37,800 bases of DNA, from assembly GCA_009380045.1 (NCBI GenBank), contig WHSN01000018.1, positions 1 through 37,800 on the forward strand, read 5' to 3'. Below the pieces are notes generated by a model that saw only the letters and a program-made list of their open reading frames with translations, had not been told where the DNA came from and made no database searches. This document shows, in pieces, positions 1 through 8,623 of the stretch; position 1 is the stretch's first letter; every line of letters begins with the position of its first letter. This DNA comes from Luteitalea sp. GTDB taxonomy: Bacteria; Acidobacteriota; Vicinamibacteria; Vicinamibacterales; CAVVIG01. Both the position numbers and the translations under genes were made by a program.

Positions 1-910
1 CGGACGTCACCGTGATCCACGGCACGCCGCTGGCGGCGGTCCAGGTGCAGCCAGCCGCGGCGGCGACCGCCACCGGCGTTCCCGCTCCTCCGCCCGCGGC
101 AAGCGACTGACCAGCCGGCATGATCGTGTAGGTGCATGCCGCCGGCGCCGCCGCCTGCGTGACGGTGAACGTCCGGCCGGCAATCGTGAGCGTGCCGGTC
201 CGTGCCGCGCCCGGATTCGCCGCGACGCTGAAACCGACCGTCCCGTTGCCGCTGCCGGTAGCCCCGGACGTCACCGTGATCCACGGCTCGCCACTGGTGG
301 TGGTCCAGGTGCACCCTCCCGCGGCGGCGACAGCGACCGGCGCGCCCGCCCCTCCGGAGGCGCCAATCGACTGGCCGGTCGGCGTGATCGTGTACCCGCA
401 GTCGTCCCCCTGCGCGACGGTGAACGTCTGGCCCGCTATCGTCAGCGTGCCGGTCCGCGCATCGCCCGCGTTCGCCGCCACGGCAAAGCCCACGGTCCCA
501 TTGCCGCTGCCGGATGCACCACTGGTCACCGTGATCCACGGGGCGTTGCTGCCGGCAGTCCACGCGCAGCCGGCCGCGGCCGCGACGGCGACCGTGCCTG
601 AGCCTCCATCCGCGCCGATCGATTCACGCGTCGGGGTCAGCGTGAATGCGCACGGCGCAGCTTCCTGGGTCACTGACACGCGACTGCCGTTGACGTCGAT
701 TTCACCTCGGCGGGCAACCGGAAGCGGATTGGCCGGGATCTGAAAGGTCACTTGACCGGTGCCTTGCCCCGATGTCGGCGACGGCTCCGACATCCAACTT
801 GTCTGCACCGACGCGGTCCATGCGCACTCGGGCTGGGTGGACACCGAGACCGTGCCCGTGCCGCCGCCGGCCACGAACGACGTGGGGACCGCTTCGAGCG
901 ACACCTGGCA
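1..910 (-). repeat. Tandem BACON-module coding repeats
   Basis: The module-leading Cys codons sit at 910, 652, 400 and 136 on the minus strand, giving periods of 258, 252 and 264 bases. All periods are multiples of three, so unit gain or loss stays in frame. The last two or three units share long stretches of near-identical DNA (for example CGTGATCCACGG recurs around 11, 275 and 530), whereas the unit nearest the N-terminus is clearly more diverged. The array continues past the window edge. Confidence 0.8.
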
Positions 911-1123
911 TTTCGCGGGCGAGGGGCCGGTCGATGTACTGGACGAAGTGCAGCCGCCCATCAGAATCGGCCCAACCAGCGCCAGCGCCTGCAGCAGCCG
1001 TGGCCAGCATCGAAGGCTCGACGGAGCCGTCGCTCGCGTGCGGGTCGGCGTGGCACGGAGACGGGACACCGCCGTCAACAGCGGTCGTGCAGGTGCACGA
1101 TCTATTGAAGGACTACTGCACAT
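1..1123 (-). CDS. BACON-repeat lipoprotein (C-terminus beyond window edge)
   Basis: The minus strand reads open from an ATG at 1123 to the left edge without a stop, so the C-terminus is missing. The N-terminus has a hydrophobic stretch ending in a lipobox (L-M-G-G-C, Cys about residue 58), followed by a Ser/Thr-rich linker, which suggests an outer-membrane or surface lipoprotein. The rest consists of about 86-residue modules, each with a leading Cys, a C-x-W-T motif, P-W-I-T-V-T and G-x-G-x-G-T-V, and ending with a [FV]-T-V-[TA]-Q strand. That is the pattern of BACON (Bacteroidetes-associated carbohydrate-binding often N-terminal) domains. A GGAGG lies 11 bases before the ATG. The 57-residue pre-Cys segment is long, so GTG at 1069 or TTG at 1078 may be the real start. 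BACON domains are linked to carbohydrate or mucin binding and surface display; the ligand here is unknown. Confidence 0.8.
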   Translation of the reverse strand, partial: MCSSPSIDRAPARPLLTAVSRLRATPTRTRATAPSSLRCWPRLLQALALVGPILMGGCTSSSTSTGPSPAKCQVSLEAVPTSFVAGGGTGTVSVSTQPECAWTASVQTSWMSEPSPTSGQGTGQVTFQIPANPLPVARRGEIDVNGSRVSVTQEAAPCAFTLTPTRESIGADGGSGTVAVAAAAGCAWTAGSNAPWITVTSGASGSGNGTVGFAVAANAGDARTGTLTIAGQTFTVAQGDDCGYTITPTGQSIGASGGAGAPVAVAAAGGCTWTTTSGEPWITVTSGATGSGNGTVGFSVAANPGAARTGTLTIAGRTFTVTQAAAPAACTYTIMPAGQSLAAGGGAGTPVAVAAAAGCTWTAASGVPWITVTS

Positions 1124-1593
1124 TTTTGCGCCGGCCTCCGAGCACTGTACTTCAAACCCTCCGCTTCATCCCGGCGGCTGCGGCTGAGCGGAGTGGCCGG
1201 CTATCCGCTCCCCTATCGAAAAACGCTCAGCCTTCTCACCAAAATTTGAACCCGATCGGCGGCTGCAAGACACTCCGGGCGCCGCTCAGATAGACCCGGG
1301 TTCGTGCGCATTGTTGCTGACGCGCTGGACATCTGGTCGGGCGAGCAGATGCCAGACGGCGTGCCAGGCTCTCGGCCGGATCCCGCCGACGTGGCCATTC
1401 GCGCCTGGCGCTTCCGCCAGCCAAAATAGCCGTGCATTCACCGGACCCGAGGCTCGCGTAGAATCATGCTGGGTCGGATGATTGCGCGCTGATATTATCT
1501 GGTGCGCGGCGCGTTGGCGCAACGCGAAGGAGCCTGGCAGGGCCAGATTGGCCTGGATCAGCACGCGGACCAGACCGCGGATCGGATAGCGAT
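1124..1593. other. Intergenic region between divergent genes, no gene recognised
   Basis: This is the 470-base gap between the divergent BACON lipoprotein and serine hydrolase genes, so both promoters should lie here. A plus-strand reading frame ending in TAG at about 1428 has moderately coding-like codons for about 40 residues (it includes A-L-D-I-W-S-G-E-Q-M) but no recognisable family and no convincing start. AT-richer spots at 1459-1464 (TAGAAT) and 1493-1498 (TATTAT) could be -10 elements of the hydrolase promoter, but neither has a matching -35. Confidence 0.35.
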
Positions 1594-2850
1594 ATGAGGA
1601 AAATGATGAGGAAACGCATGTCGTTGGCGCTGGCCGTGACGATGCTCCTTGGCGTCGGTTTCGCCGCCCAGGCGCCCGATCGTCTCGGGCGGATCGACCA
1701 TCTGTTCCAGCAGTTCGTGGACGACGACCGGATTGCCGGTGCGGTTGTCCTCGTCCTTCGCGATGGGAAGCCGGTGTACGACAAGGCGTTCGGGTGGGCC
1801 GACAAGGAAGCGGGCCGCAAGATGACGACCGACACGATCTTCCGGATCGCGTCGCAGTCGAAAGCGATTACCAGCGCCGCCATCATGTCGCTGGTCGAAG
1901 AAGGAAAGGTCGCGATCAACGATCCGGCGAGCCGTTACATCCCCGGGTTCGCGAAGACGACGGTCGCGCTGCCCGGCGAAGGTGACGTCAAGGTCGTTCC
2001 GGCGCGGCGTCAGATTACCGTGCGCGATCTCCTGACCCACACCGCAGGCATCTCATACGGCACCAACCTGTCGATCGCGTCGCAGTACGAGTCGAAAGGT
2101 CTCGGGCCCGCTGCGGGCTTCGGCTGGTATACCGCCGACAAGAACGAGCCGATCTGCAACACCATGGAAACGCTGGCGACGCTGCCCTTCGTCGCACAGC
2201 CGGGCGAATCGTGGGTCTACGGCTACAACACCGACATCCTCGGCTGCATCGTCGAGCGTGCGTCGGGTATGTCGCTCGACGAGTTCATCCGCGCGCGGAT
2301 CACCGGTCCGCTCGGGATGAAGGACACGCAGTTCTACCTGCCCGCTGGAGAGCGGGATCGGCTTGCCGCCGTGTACTCGAGCGGCAGCAACGGGAAGATC
2401 ACCCGTGCACCGGACGGCGCGCGTGGACAGGGACACTACGTCGACGGTCCGCATCGGAGCTTCGCCGGCGGCGCCGGGCTGCTGTCGACCGCCCGCGATT
2501 ACGCGCAGTTCCTCGAGATGATCCGGCGAGGCGGCGAGGTCGATGGCGTGCGGGTGCTGTCTCCGCGCGCGGTGGCGTTGATGTCCACCAACCAGGTCGG
2601 CACGCTGCACTCGCCGAACGGCCTCGGATTCGGCTATGGCTTCCAGACCACCGACCGGTACGGCGCGAACGGGATGGAGTCGGTCGGATCGTTCGGGTGG
2701 GCCGGCGCCTACGGCACGACGTACCGCATCGATCCGAAGGCGAACATGGTCACGGTGATGATGATTCAGATGCTGCCGAACACGAGCGGCGTCGCCGAGC
2801 GCTTCAGCGCGACGGTCTATCAGTCGCTGCTCGATGTGCCGGTGAAATGA
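1594..2850 (+). CDS. Secreted serine hydrolase, class C beta-lactamase/EstB-like
   Basis: A 418-residue protein of the beta-lactamase/penicillin-binding transpeptidase superfamily (PF00144 type). A basic N-terminus and hydrophobic stretch (L-A-V-T-M-L-L-G-V) followed by A-A-Q-A indicate Sec export to the periplasm. The nucleophile motif S86-Q-S-K89 is intact. Y208-G-Y-N-T-D-I-L-G matches the Tyr-containing second motif of EstB-like esterases. G-W369-A-G-A-Y-G occupies the place of the K-T-G or W-x-G motif. The lack of a plain K-T-G and the similarity to the W-A/G-G type favour an esterase or D-aminopeptidase-like hydrolase over a true beta-lactamase; the substrate is unknown. GAGG at 1596-1599 and AGGAAA upstream of ATG 1606 and 1618 make those internal ATGs possible starts; the shortest still keeps a signal peptide. 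It appears to be a single-gene unit. Confidence 0.9.
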   Translation: MRKMMRKRMSLALAVTMLLGVGFAAQAPDRLGRIDHLFQQFVDDDRIAGAVVLVLRDGKPVYDKAFGWADKEAGRKMTTDTIFRIASQSKAITSAAIMSLVEEGKVAINDPASRYIPGFAKTTVALPGEGDVKVVPARRQITVRDLLTHTAGISYGTNLSIASQYESKGLGPAAGFGWYTADKNEPICNTMETLATLPFVAQPGESWVYGYNTDILGCIVERASGMSLDEFIRARITGPLGMKDTQFYLPAGERDRLAAVYSSGSNGKITRAPDGARGQGHYVDGPHRSFAGGAGLLSTARDYAQFLEMIRRGGEVDGVRVLSPRAVALMSTNQVGTLHSPNGLGFGYGFQTTDRYGANGMESVGSFGWAGAYGTTYRIDPKANMVTVMMIQMLPNTSGVAERFSATVYQSLLDVPVK

Positions 2851-3271
2851 GCGCGATGCTGACGTAGAGTCACAGAGGGGCTCGAGACCACTTTCGGCGG
2901 AGTCCGCTTCACGCTTCGACCACGACGCTCCTTCATGAGCTCGCTCTCGCCGGCGCCGTGATCATCTGCTCAAGTGGCGGACGTCACGGCGCCTGGACCG
3001 TAGGCGGTGTTGCAGGCCTGGCAGCTGTGATCCCGTGTCTTGGACGGTAACCCGCAGCCAGTGCGGGGCCAGCCGGTCAGGCCGCTGATCCCTTCGTGCA
3101 GCCCGGGCATTCCAGAAAACCTCGCCGCGCAACCAGCACGAATCAGGCCCGATTCTCATCCTCAGCCATCACATCCTTGGGACAGCCGGGGATATTGGAT
3201 TCCGCGTGGTGGGTCGATATCCCTTTGGATGGTGTCGGTTCTTCAACCGGCCTGGAGACTACCCGCCGGGC
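2851..3271. other. Intergenic region upstream of sensor kinase, no gene recognised
   Basis: A 421-base stretch between the hydrolase and the kinase. The kinase frame is open from ATG 3206, but the residues before M23 (ATG 3272) are not hydrophobic and look unlike a conserved N-terminus, so 3206-3271 is treated as leader. I see no tRNA, strong terminator or recognisable remnant. Confidence 0.35.
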
Positions 3272-5861
3272 ATGACTGCAAACAGCCTGCCGAGCACGAC
3301 TTCTCTCGCAGCGCGCGATTCGTTGCGCGTACGCCTGCCGCTGCTGATTTCCGGCGCCATCCTCCTTGTCCTGATCGTTTTCCTGTGGTTCGCCTACCGC
3401 GAGGTCGACGCGACCCTGGTTCGCGCAGGTGGTGAACGTGCGCAAGCGGCGGCCGACCAGGTGGCAGGGCTGTTCGAGCGTTCCGGCCAACAGGGCGTCG
3501 AACAAATGGAGCGCGCGGCGCGCGATCCGACCGTCCGCGAGTGCGTCCGGCATGCGAGCGGCCAGGCCTGCGATCTCGCCCGGACCCGTCTTCGGACGGT
3601 GCTGACTGCCGGTCCCAGAGTCATTGAGCTCTGGACCGTCACCGGTACCCAGGTGGTGAATCTGTCCGTTCCAGGGGAAGGACAGGGCGACTCGCAACCG
3701 CCGTTGCCCAATGGTCCGTTTCCGAACGGCCCAGGGGTGAGTCCGCTGCAAACGCGCGACAACAGCCTGGTGTTCGCGGACAACATCGCAGATGTCGAGG
3801 AGGAACAGCCGCCGGACGACGCCGCTGCGGCGCCTCCGCTCGGGCGACTGGTCAGCCGCGCGACGTTTTCCATCAGCCCTCCGGGAGCTCTCTCGCAACT
3901 CGTCGGACCTGGCTCCCTCGTGGAAATCGGCAACGCGGCCGGCGGAGTCTGGACGGACCTGTCGCGCGTTGTCACGCCGCCACCGGTCAATGTCAGCAGG
4001 CGTGGTGTCGGCCAGTACCGCCTGCCGGACGGAGAGCGCCGGATCGGCGCGACCGCACTCATTCGGGGTACGCCGTGGGCGGTGTGGGTGGAGTTTCCCC
4101 ACGCCCTGATCGTCGCTCCGGCCCAGAGCTTTCTCACCAGGATGCTCGTGCTCGCCTTCGGCGTGGCGGTCCTCGGCGCGGTACTGGTCTCGATCTTCAC
4201 GAAGCGAATCACCACGCCGCTTCACGCCCTGTCTGAAGCCGCCTCGGAAATCGCCGCCGGCCACTATTCGCGACGGGTCTCCATACGGCGACGCGACGAG
4301 ATCGGCCGTCTTGCCGCCGCGTTCAACACCATGACGGGCGAGATCCAATCGGTGTACGGCGCGCTCAAGGAGAACCACGATCAGACGCATTTTGCGCTGC
4401 GGGCGGCGCACATGGGCATCTGGCAGGTCGATCTCTCGACCGGCGCCCTCGTCTGGTCGGCGACGATGGCGCCGCTCTTCGGCCTCACCGCCGATCGGGC
4501 CCCTCGGACCGAGCGGGAGTCCTTCGAGCTCGTCCATCCCCAGGATCAGGCCTCGATCAGAGAGGCCGTTGACGAGGTGATTCGTCAGCGGGCCGAAGAT
4601 CGATCCGTGAACTTCCGCGTCGTGTGGCCCGACGGCAGCGTCCATTGGGTCGACAGCCGGGTGCGGATCGTTGACGGGGAGGGCCACCGCCCCGCACGGC
4701 TGCTCGGCATCGCCATGGACGTCACCGGGCGGAGGGCGCTCGAGGAGCAGCTCCGACAGGCGAACAAGTTGGAAGCGATCGGCCGTCTGGCGGGAGGCGT
4801 CGCGCACGATTTCAACAATCTCCTCACCGTCATCCTGGGTTTCGCGAACTTGATGCTGGAGGATGTGCCTCCCGCGGACCGCGACCGCCACGATCTGCGT
4901 GAGATTCAGAAGGCCGGCGAGCGGGCGGCGAGCCTGACCGCGCAGTTGCTCGCGTTCAGCCGGCAGCAGATACTGCAGGCCGTCCGCGTCGATGTCAACG
5001 TCCTGCTGACCGGCACCAGCCACATGCTGCGGCGGCTGATCGGCGAGGACATCACGCTGACCACAAAGCTCGGCTCCAATCTCGCTCCGGTGCTGGCCGA
5101 TCCCGGACAGCTCGAGCAGATCGTCATCAATCTGGCCGTGAATGCGCGCGACGCGATGCCACACGGCGGCACGCTGTCGATCGAGACCGCCAGCATGGAG
5201 CTCGACGAGTCATATGTCGCCGATCACGTCACCGTACGCCCCGGCTCGTACGTGATGCTCGCCGTCAGCGACACTGGCGTCGGCATTGATGAAGAGACGA
5301 AGCGGCGGATGTTCGAGCCGTTCTTCACGACGAAGGAGCGCGGCACGGGCACCGGCCTTGGTCTGGCCACCGTGTACGGCATCGTGAAGCAGAGCAACGG
5401 CTACATCTGGGTGTATTCGGAACCGGGTCATGGGGCCACCTTCAAAGTGTATTTACCCCAAGCCGACGGCAGCGCCGAACCGGCCCGGCAAGCGATCGCC
5501 TCAAGCCCTTCGGTCGGCACGGAAACGTTGATGGTCGTCGAAGACGAAGAGGCGGTGCGGTTCCTGACCCGCGTCGTCCTCGAACGCGCTGGGTATCGTG
5601 TGGCGGACGCGGCGAACGCGGACGAGGCTGACGCGAGGTTCGTGGAGGCGACCGACCTGCTCATCACCGACGTCGTGATGTCCGGCTCCAGCGGCCCGGC
5701 GTTGTTTCAGCGGCTCTCGAAGCGGAAGCCGACCCTGAAGGTGCTACACCGGCGAGGCGCTCGCCCACAAGGGGCATCTCGATGCGAACATCGCGTTCTT
5801 GCAGAAGCCGTTCAGCAGCGACGGTCTCCTGCGAAAGGTGCGAGAAGTACTCGACCAATGA
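3272..5861 (+). CDS. Membrane hybrid histidine kinase (HAMP-PAS-HisKA-HATPase-REC), frameshifted in REC
   Basis: Numbered from ATG 3272. TM1 is about 21-42, a periplasmic sensor region about 43-288, TM2 about 290-312, HAMP about 308-362, PAS about 373-490. HisKA follows with phospho-acceptor His512 in G-G-V-A-H-D-F-N-N-L-L. The ATPase has N-box Asn624 (N-L-A-V-N-A-R-D-A-M), D-T-G-V-G-I, F-E-P-F-F-T-T-K and G-T-G-L-G-L-A. A receiver follows with acidic Asp758 and phospho-acceptor Asp800. At about 5744 the reading frame changes: the expected K-V-L-Y-x-S-G-Y-T-G-E appears as K-V-L, and Y-T-G-E-A-L-A-H-K-G continues in another frame through the conserved L-Q-K-P-F to a TGA at 5859-5861. About four residues plus two bases are missing. 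As written, the kinase frame runs without a stop into the downstream receptor. This is either a natural indel or a sequencing/assembly error. The TGA overlaps the receptor ATG, so the intact gene would be translationally coupled to it. There is no DNA-binding output domain. Confidence 0.85.
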
Positions 5862-8593
5862 CGAACCACACACGCTACGCCCTGCCGTTGGTTGCTGTTC
5901 TGTCAGCCTTGCCGGCCCCGAACGCCGCCGCACAAAGCCTGGATGCGGCGATCGTGGGCAAAGTGACCGACGAAACCGGCGCAGTGCTGCCCGGCGTCAG
6001 GATGACCGCGATCGACGCGGCCACCCAGATCCACCGCTCGGTCACGACCGATCCCGACGGACGATACACGCTGCTCGCCCTTCCCGCGAGCACGTACGAC
6101 ATCCGCGCCGAGCTCAGCGGATTTGCCCCGAACACACGCCGCGCTCAGACGCTGCATGTCGGCACCACGCTGGCCATCGACGTCGTCCTCCGGCTCGCGT
6201 CGGTCGTCGAGCGCGTCGACGTCACCGGCAGTGCCACGGTTCTGGATACGACGAGCAGCACGCTCGCCCGCATCGTCGGGTCGCGCGAGATCGACGCGCT
6301 GCCGGTCTTCGACCGCAATTTCAACGATCTCGCGGCGCTGGCGCCAGGCGTGACCAGGACCGGCGTCTACGGCGGCGTTGACATCGGCGGGAACCGCGAT
6401 TTTCAGAACAGCTATCAGCTCGACGGGATATCCGGCGAGCGTCAGCGGCTGGGCGATCAACGGATCGCCCTGGCGCAGGATTGGATTCAGGAGTTCCGGA
6501 CGCTGACCGGCCAGTTCACGGCTGAATTCGGACAGGCAGCCGGCGGTGTGGTGAACGTCATCACGCGCTCCGGGGGCAACGACATGTCGGGGCGGGCGTA
6601 CGGCTTTTTCCGGAACGATTCCTGGGATGCGACGCCGGCCTTCGTGACGCGGAAGCCACCGCTCGCGGAATACCGGTTCGGCGGCACGTTGGGCGGACCG
6701 GTCGTCAGGGAACGGGCATTCTTCTTCGCGGGCGTCGAGCATCTCGACAACGAGTCGAACAGCGTGGTGAATTCGACGTTTCCCGCGGCGAACGGCACGT
6801 TCCCGTCGACCGACACCCGTACGCTGGGCCTGGTCAAACTGGACGTCGTCGCGACACCGAGCCAGCGGATTCGCCTTCGGTTCAACGGGCAGCGCCAGTT
6901 GATGACCGGCTCGGCCATCGGCGGCACCAGCACGGAAGAGCACGGGCGCTTTTCCAGGATGCGGGGCGGCGATGTCGTCGCGAACTGGACCTGGATCGCC
7001 TCGCCAACGACGGTCAACGAGGTGCGGGCGGCGTGGAACACATCCGCCCCGGTCGGCGGCTGCAACTACGCGACCCGGAACCCGGCCGGCACCTGGTTCG
7101 AGCGCGCGTATCCGGGCGCCTCGTTTGGTTGTCCGGTGAATTTCGGCAGGATTCGCGAGGATCAGCTCCAGCTGGTCCAGAACCTGTCGTGGACTCATGG
7201 CAGCCATGACCTGAAGGCCGGCACGCAGGCGTTCTGGACCCGGTCGAGCGGCGATTTCCGGAACTTCCGTGACGGGCGGTATGCGTTCGAGCGCGACGTG
7301 CCGTTCAGCCCGGGCGATCCGGGCAGCTATCCATTTTCCTTCACGAGCATCGACGGCGCGACACGCTGGGACGTAACCGGCCCCTCCGTTGGCGCCTTCG
7401 CGCAGGACAGCTGGCGGCTGACCGACGTCTTGACGTTGAACCTCGGCGTTCGCTACGACCTGGACGGGTCGCTGACGGCGCTCAACCCTCTGGTGCGCAC
7501 CGACCGGGGCCGCCGAACGCTCGAGAAGGATCTGAACAACGTGGCGCCGCGGGTTGGTGTCGCCTGGGTGCCGTTCCGCGACAATCGACGGACGCTCTTC
7601 AGAGGCGGCGTCGGTGTCTACTACGACCAGAACCACGACAACATCGCGACGACACTGCTCTTGAACAACATCCTCGTCAGCCGGATCGTGAGTCTCGATG
7701 CGAACAATTCACAGCTCAACCCGTTCTGGCCGGATATCGCGGCCGCCAAGCGGTTTCTCGCCGATGCGCTCTCACGAAATACCGTTCCCGATCTGTCGGT
7801 GCTCGGAAGCGTCGCCGGAGCGACGAACGACATCGACCACGATTTGCGGATTCCAGCGACGACACAGGCGAGTGGCGGCATGGCCCACGAGCTCAGACCG
7901 GGACTGAGCGCGTCGGCAGACGTCGTCTATGCCCGCGGGTTCGATCTGTACGTGATCCGCGACGTCAATCTCGATCCGATCGCGTTGCAGCGGATCAATC
8001 CGAGCTACAGCGCGATCGCCTCGTTCGGCAATGGCGGCGTCAGTCGCTACACGGCGCTCCAGGTCCAGGTGAACGCGGTGTCCTCGCGATACCTCCTCAA
8101 GGCCGCGTATACACTTGCCAGGAATCGCAGCAACACGAACTCGACGCTCAGCGCCGGCAGGGCGACGAACCCGTTCGACTACTCCGAAGATCAAGGGCCG
8201 ACCGATAACGACGTGCGGCAGAGCGTCGCGGTCAACGGCATGGTCGGGTTGCCGCTGGGGCTGGAACTGTCCGGAATCGTCAGCGGCCGGAGCGCCCTGC
8301 CGTACAGCACGACCAGCAACGCGCCCAGACCCGACGGCAGGCCGTTTGGCTTCCGTCCCGAGCCGAGAAACAGCCGTCGCGGAGACAGCGCCGTGTCCCT
8401 CGATGTCCGGCTGGCAAAAACCGTGAGCCTGGGCGGACGCGGAGCGGTCAGCGCGTTCGTCGAGCTGTTCAACATCACGAATGCCCAGAACGACTCCGGC
8501 TATATCGGAGTCGTCACGTCGAGCCGCTTCGGTGAGGCCACGACCGCTGATCCGATGCGACGGGCTCAGATCGGGTTCCGGGTCGATTTCTGA
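5858..8593 (+). CDS. Oar-type TonB-dependent receptor with carboxypeptidase-regulatory-like N-domain
   Basis: A 911-residue outer-membrane receptor. The ATG overlaps the restored kinase stop (ATGA). The N-terminus is a classic signal peptide ending P-N-A-A-A-Q-S (about residue 26). A CarboxypepD-regulatory-like beta-sandwich follows (G-K-V-T-D-E-T-G-A-V-L-P-G-V, about 30-110), then a plug-like region (L-P-V-F-D-R-N-F-N-D-L, Y-Q-L-D-G, G-Q-F-T-A-E-F-G-Q-A-A-G-G-V-V-N-V-I-T-R-S-G) and a long beta-barrel ending in an aromatic residue (F-R-V-D-F), as expected for BAM-inserted barrels. This architecture matches the Oar/Acidobacteriota family, whose substrates are mostly unknown (glycans, peptides or metal chelates are possible). 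The ATG is in frame with the upstream shifted kinase, so the raw sequence reads as one 1773-residue polypeptide; the internal signal peptide argues strongly for two separate proteins. Confidence 0.9.
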   Translation: MTNHTRYALPLVAVLSALPAPNAAAQSLDAAIVGKVTDETGAVLPGVRMTAIDAATQIHRSVTTDPDGRYTLLALPASTYDIRAELSGFAPNTRRAQTLHVGTTLAIDVVLRLASVVERVDVTGSATVLDTTSSTLARIVGSREIDALPVFDRNFNDLAALAPGVTRTGVYGGVDIGGNRDFQNSYQLDGISGERQRLGDQRIALAQDWIQEFRTLTGQFTAEFGQAAGGVVNVITRSGGNDMSGRAYGFFRNDSWDATPAFVTRKPPLAEYRFGGTLGGPVVRERAFFFAGVEHLDNESNSVVNSTFPAANGTFPSTDTRTLGLVKLDVVATPSQRIRLRFNGQRQLMTGSAIGGTSTEEHGRFSRMRGGDVVANWTWIASPTTVNEVRAAWNTSAPVGGCNYATRNPAGTWFERAYPGASFGCPVNFGRIREDQLQLVQNLSWTHGSHDLKAGTQAFWTRSSGDFRNFRDGRYAFERDVPFSPGDPGSYPFSFTSIDGATRWDVTGPSVGAFAQDSWRLTDVLTLNLGVRYDLDGSLTALNPLVRTDRGRRTLEKDLNNVAPRVGVAWVPFRDNRRTLFRGGVGVYYDQNHDNIATTLLLNNILVSRIVSLDANNSQLNPFWPDIAAAKRFLADALSRNTVPDLSVLGSVAGATNDIDHDLRIPATTQASGGMAHELRPGLSASADVVYARGFDLYVIRDVNLDPIALQRINPSYSAIASFGNGGVSRYTALQVQVNAVSSRYLLKAAYTLARNRSNTNSTLSAGRATNPFDYSEDQGPTDNDVRQSVAVNGMVGLPLGLELSGIVSGRSALPYSTTSNAPRPDGRPFGFRPEPRNSRRGDSAVSLDVRLAKTVSLGGRGAVSAFVELFNITNAQNDSGYIGVVTSSRFGEATTADPMRRAQIGFRVDF

Positions 8594-8623
8594 GCGTTGG
8601 TAGAACCACCGGCCCGCCGCTGC

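Noticed and set aside
1304-1428. About 40-codon plus-strand frame with coding-like codons before the serine hydrolase
   Set aside because: No family, no convincing start, and divergent-promoter position; kept only as a remark in the gap entry.
3143-5164. 673-codon minus-strand frame antisense to the histidine kinase
   Set aside because: The plus strand carries the complete kinase domain series; the antisense product has no family motifs and is a high-GC shadow.
5903-7636. 577-codon minus-strand frame antisense to the first receptor
   Set aside because: Shadow of the receptor gene; no recognisable domains.
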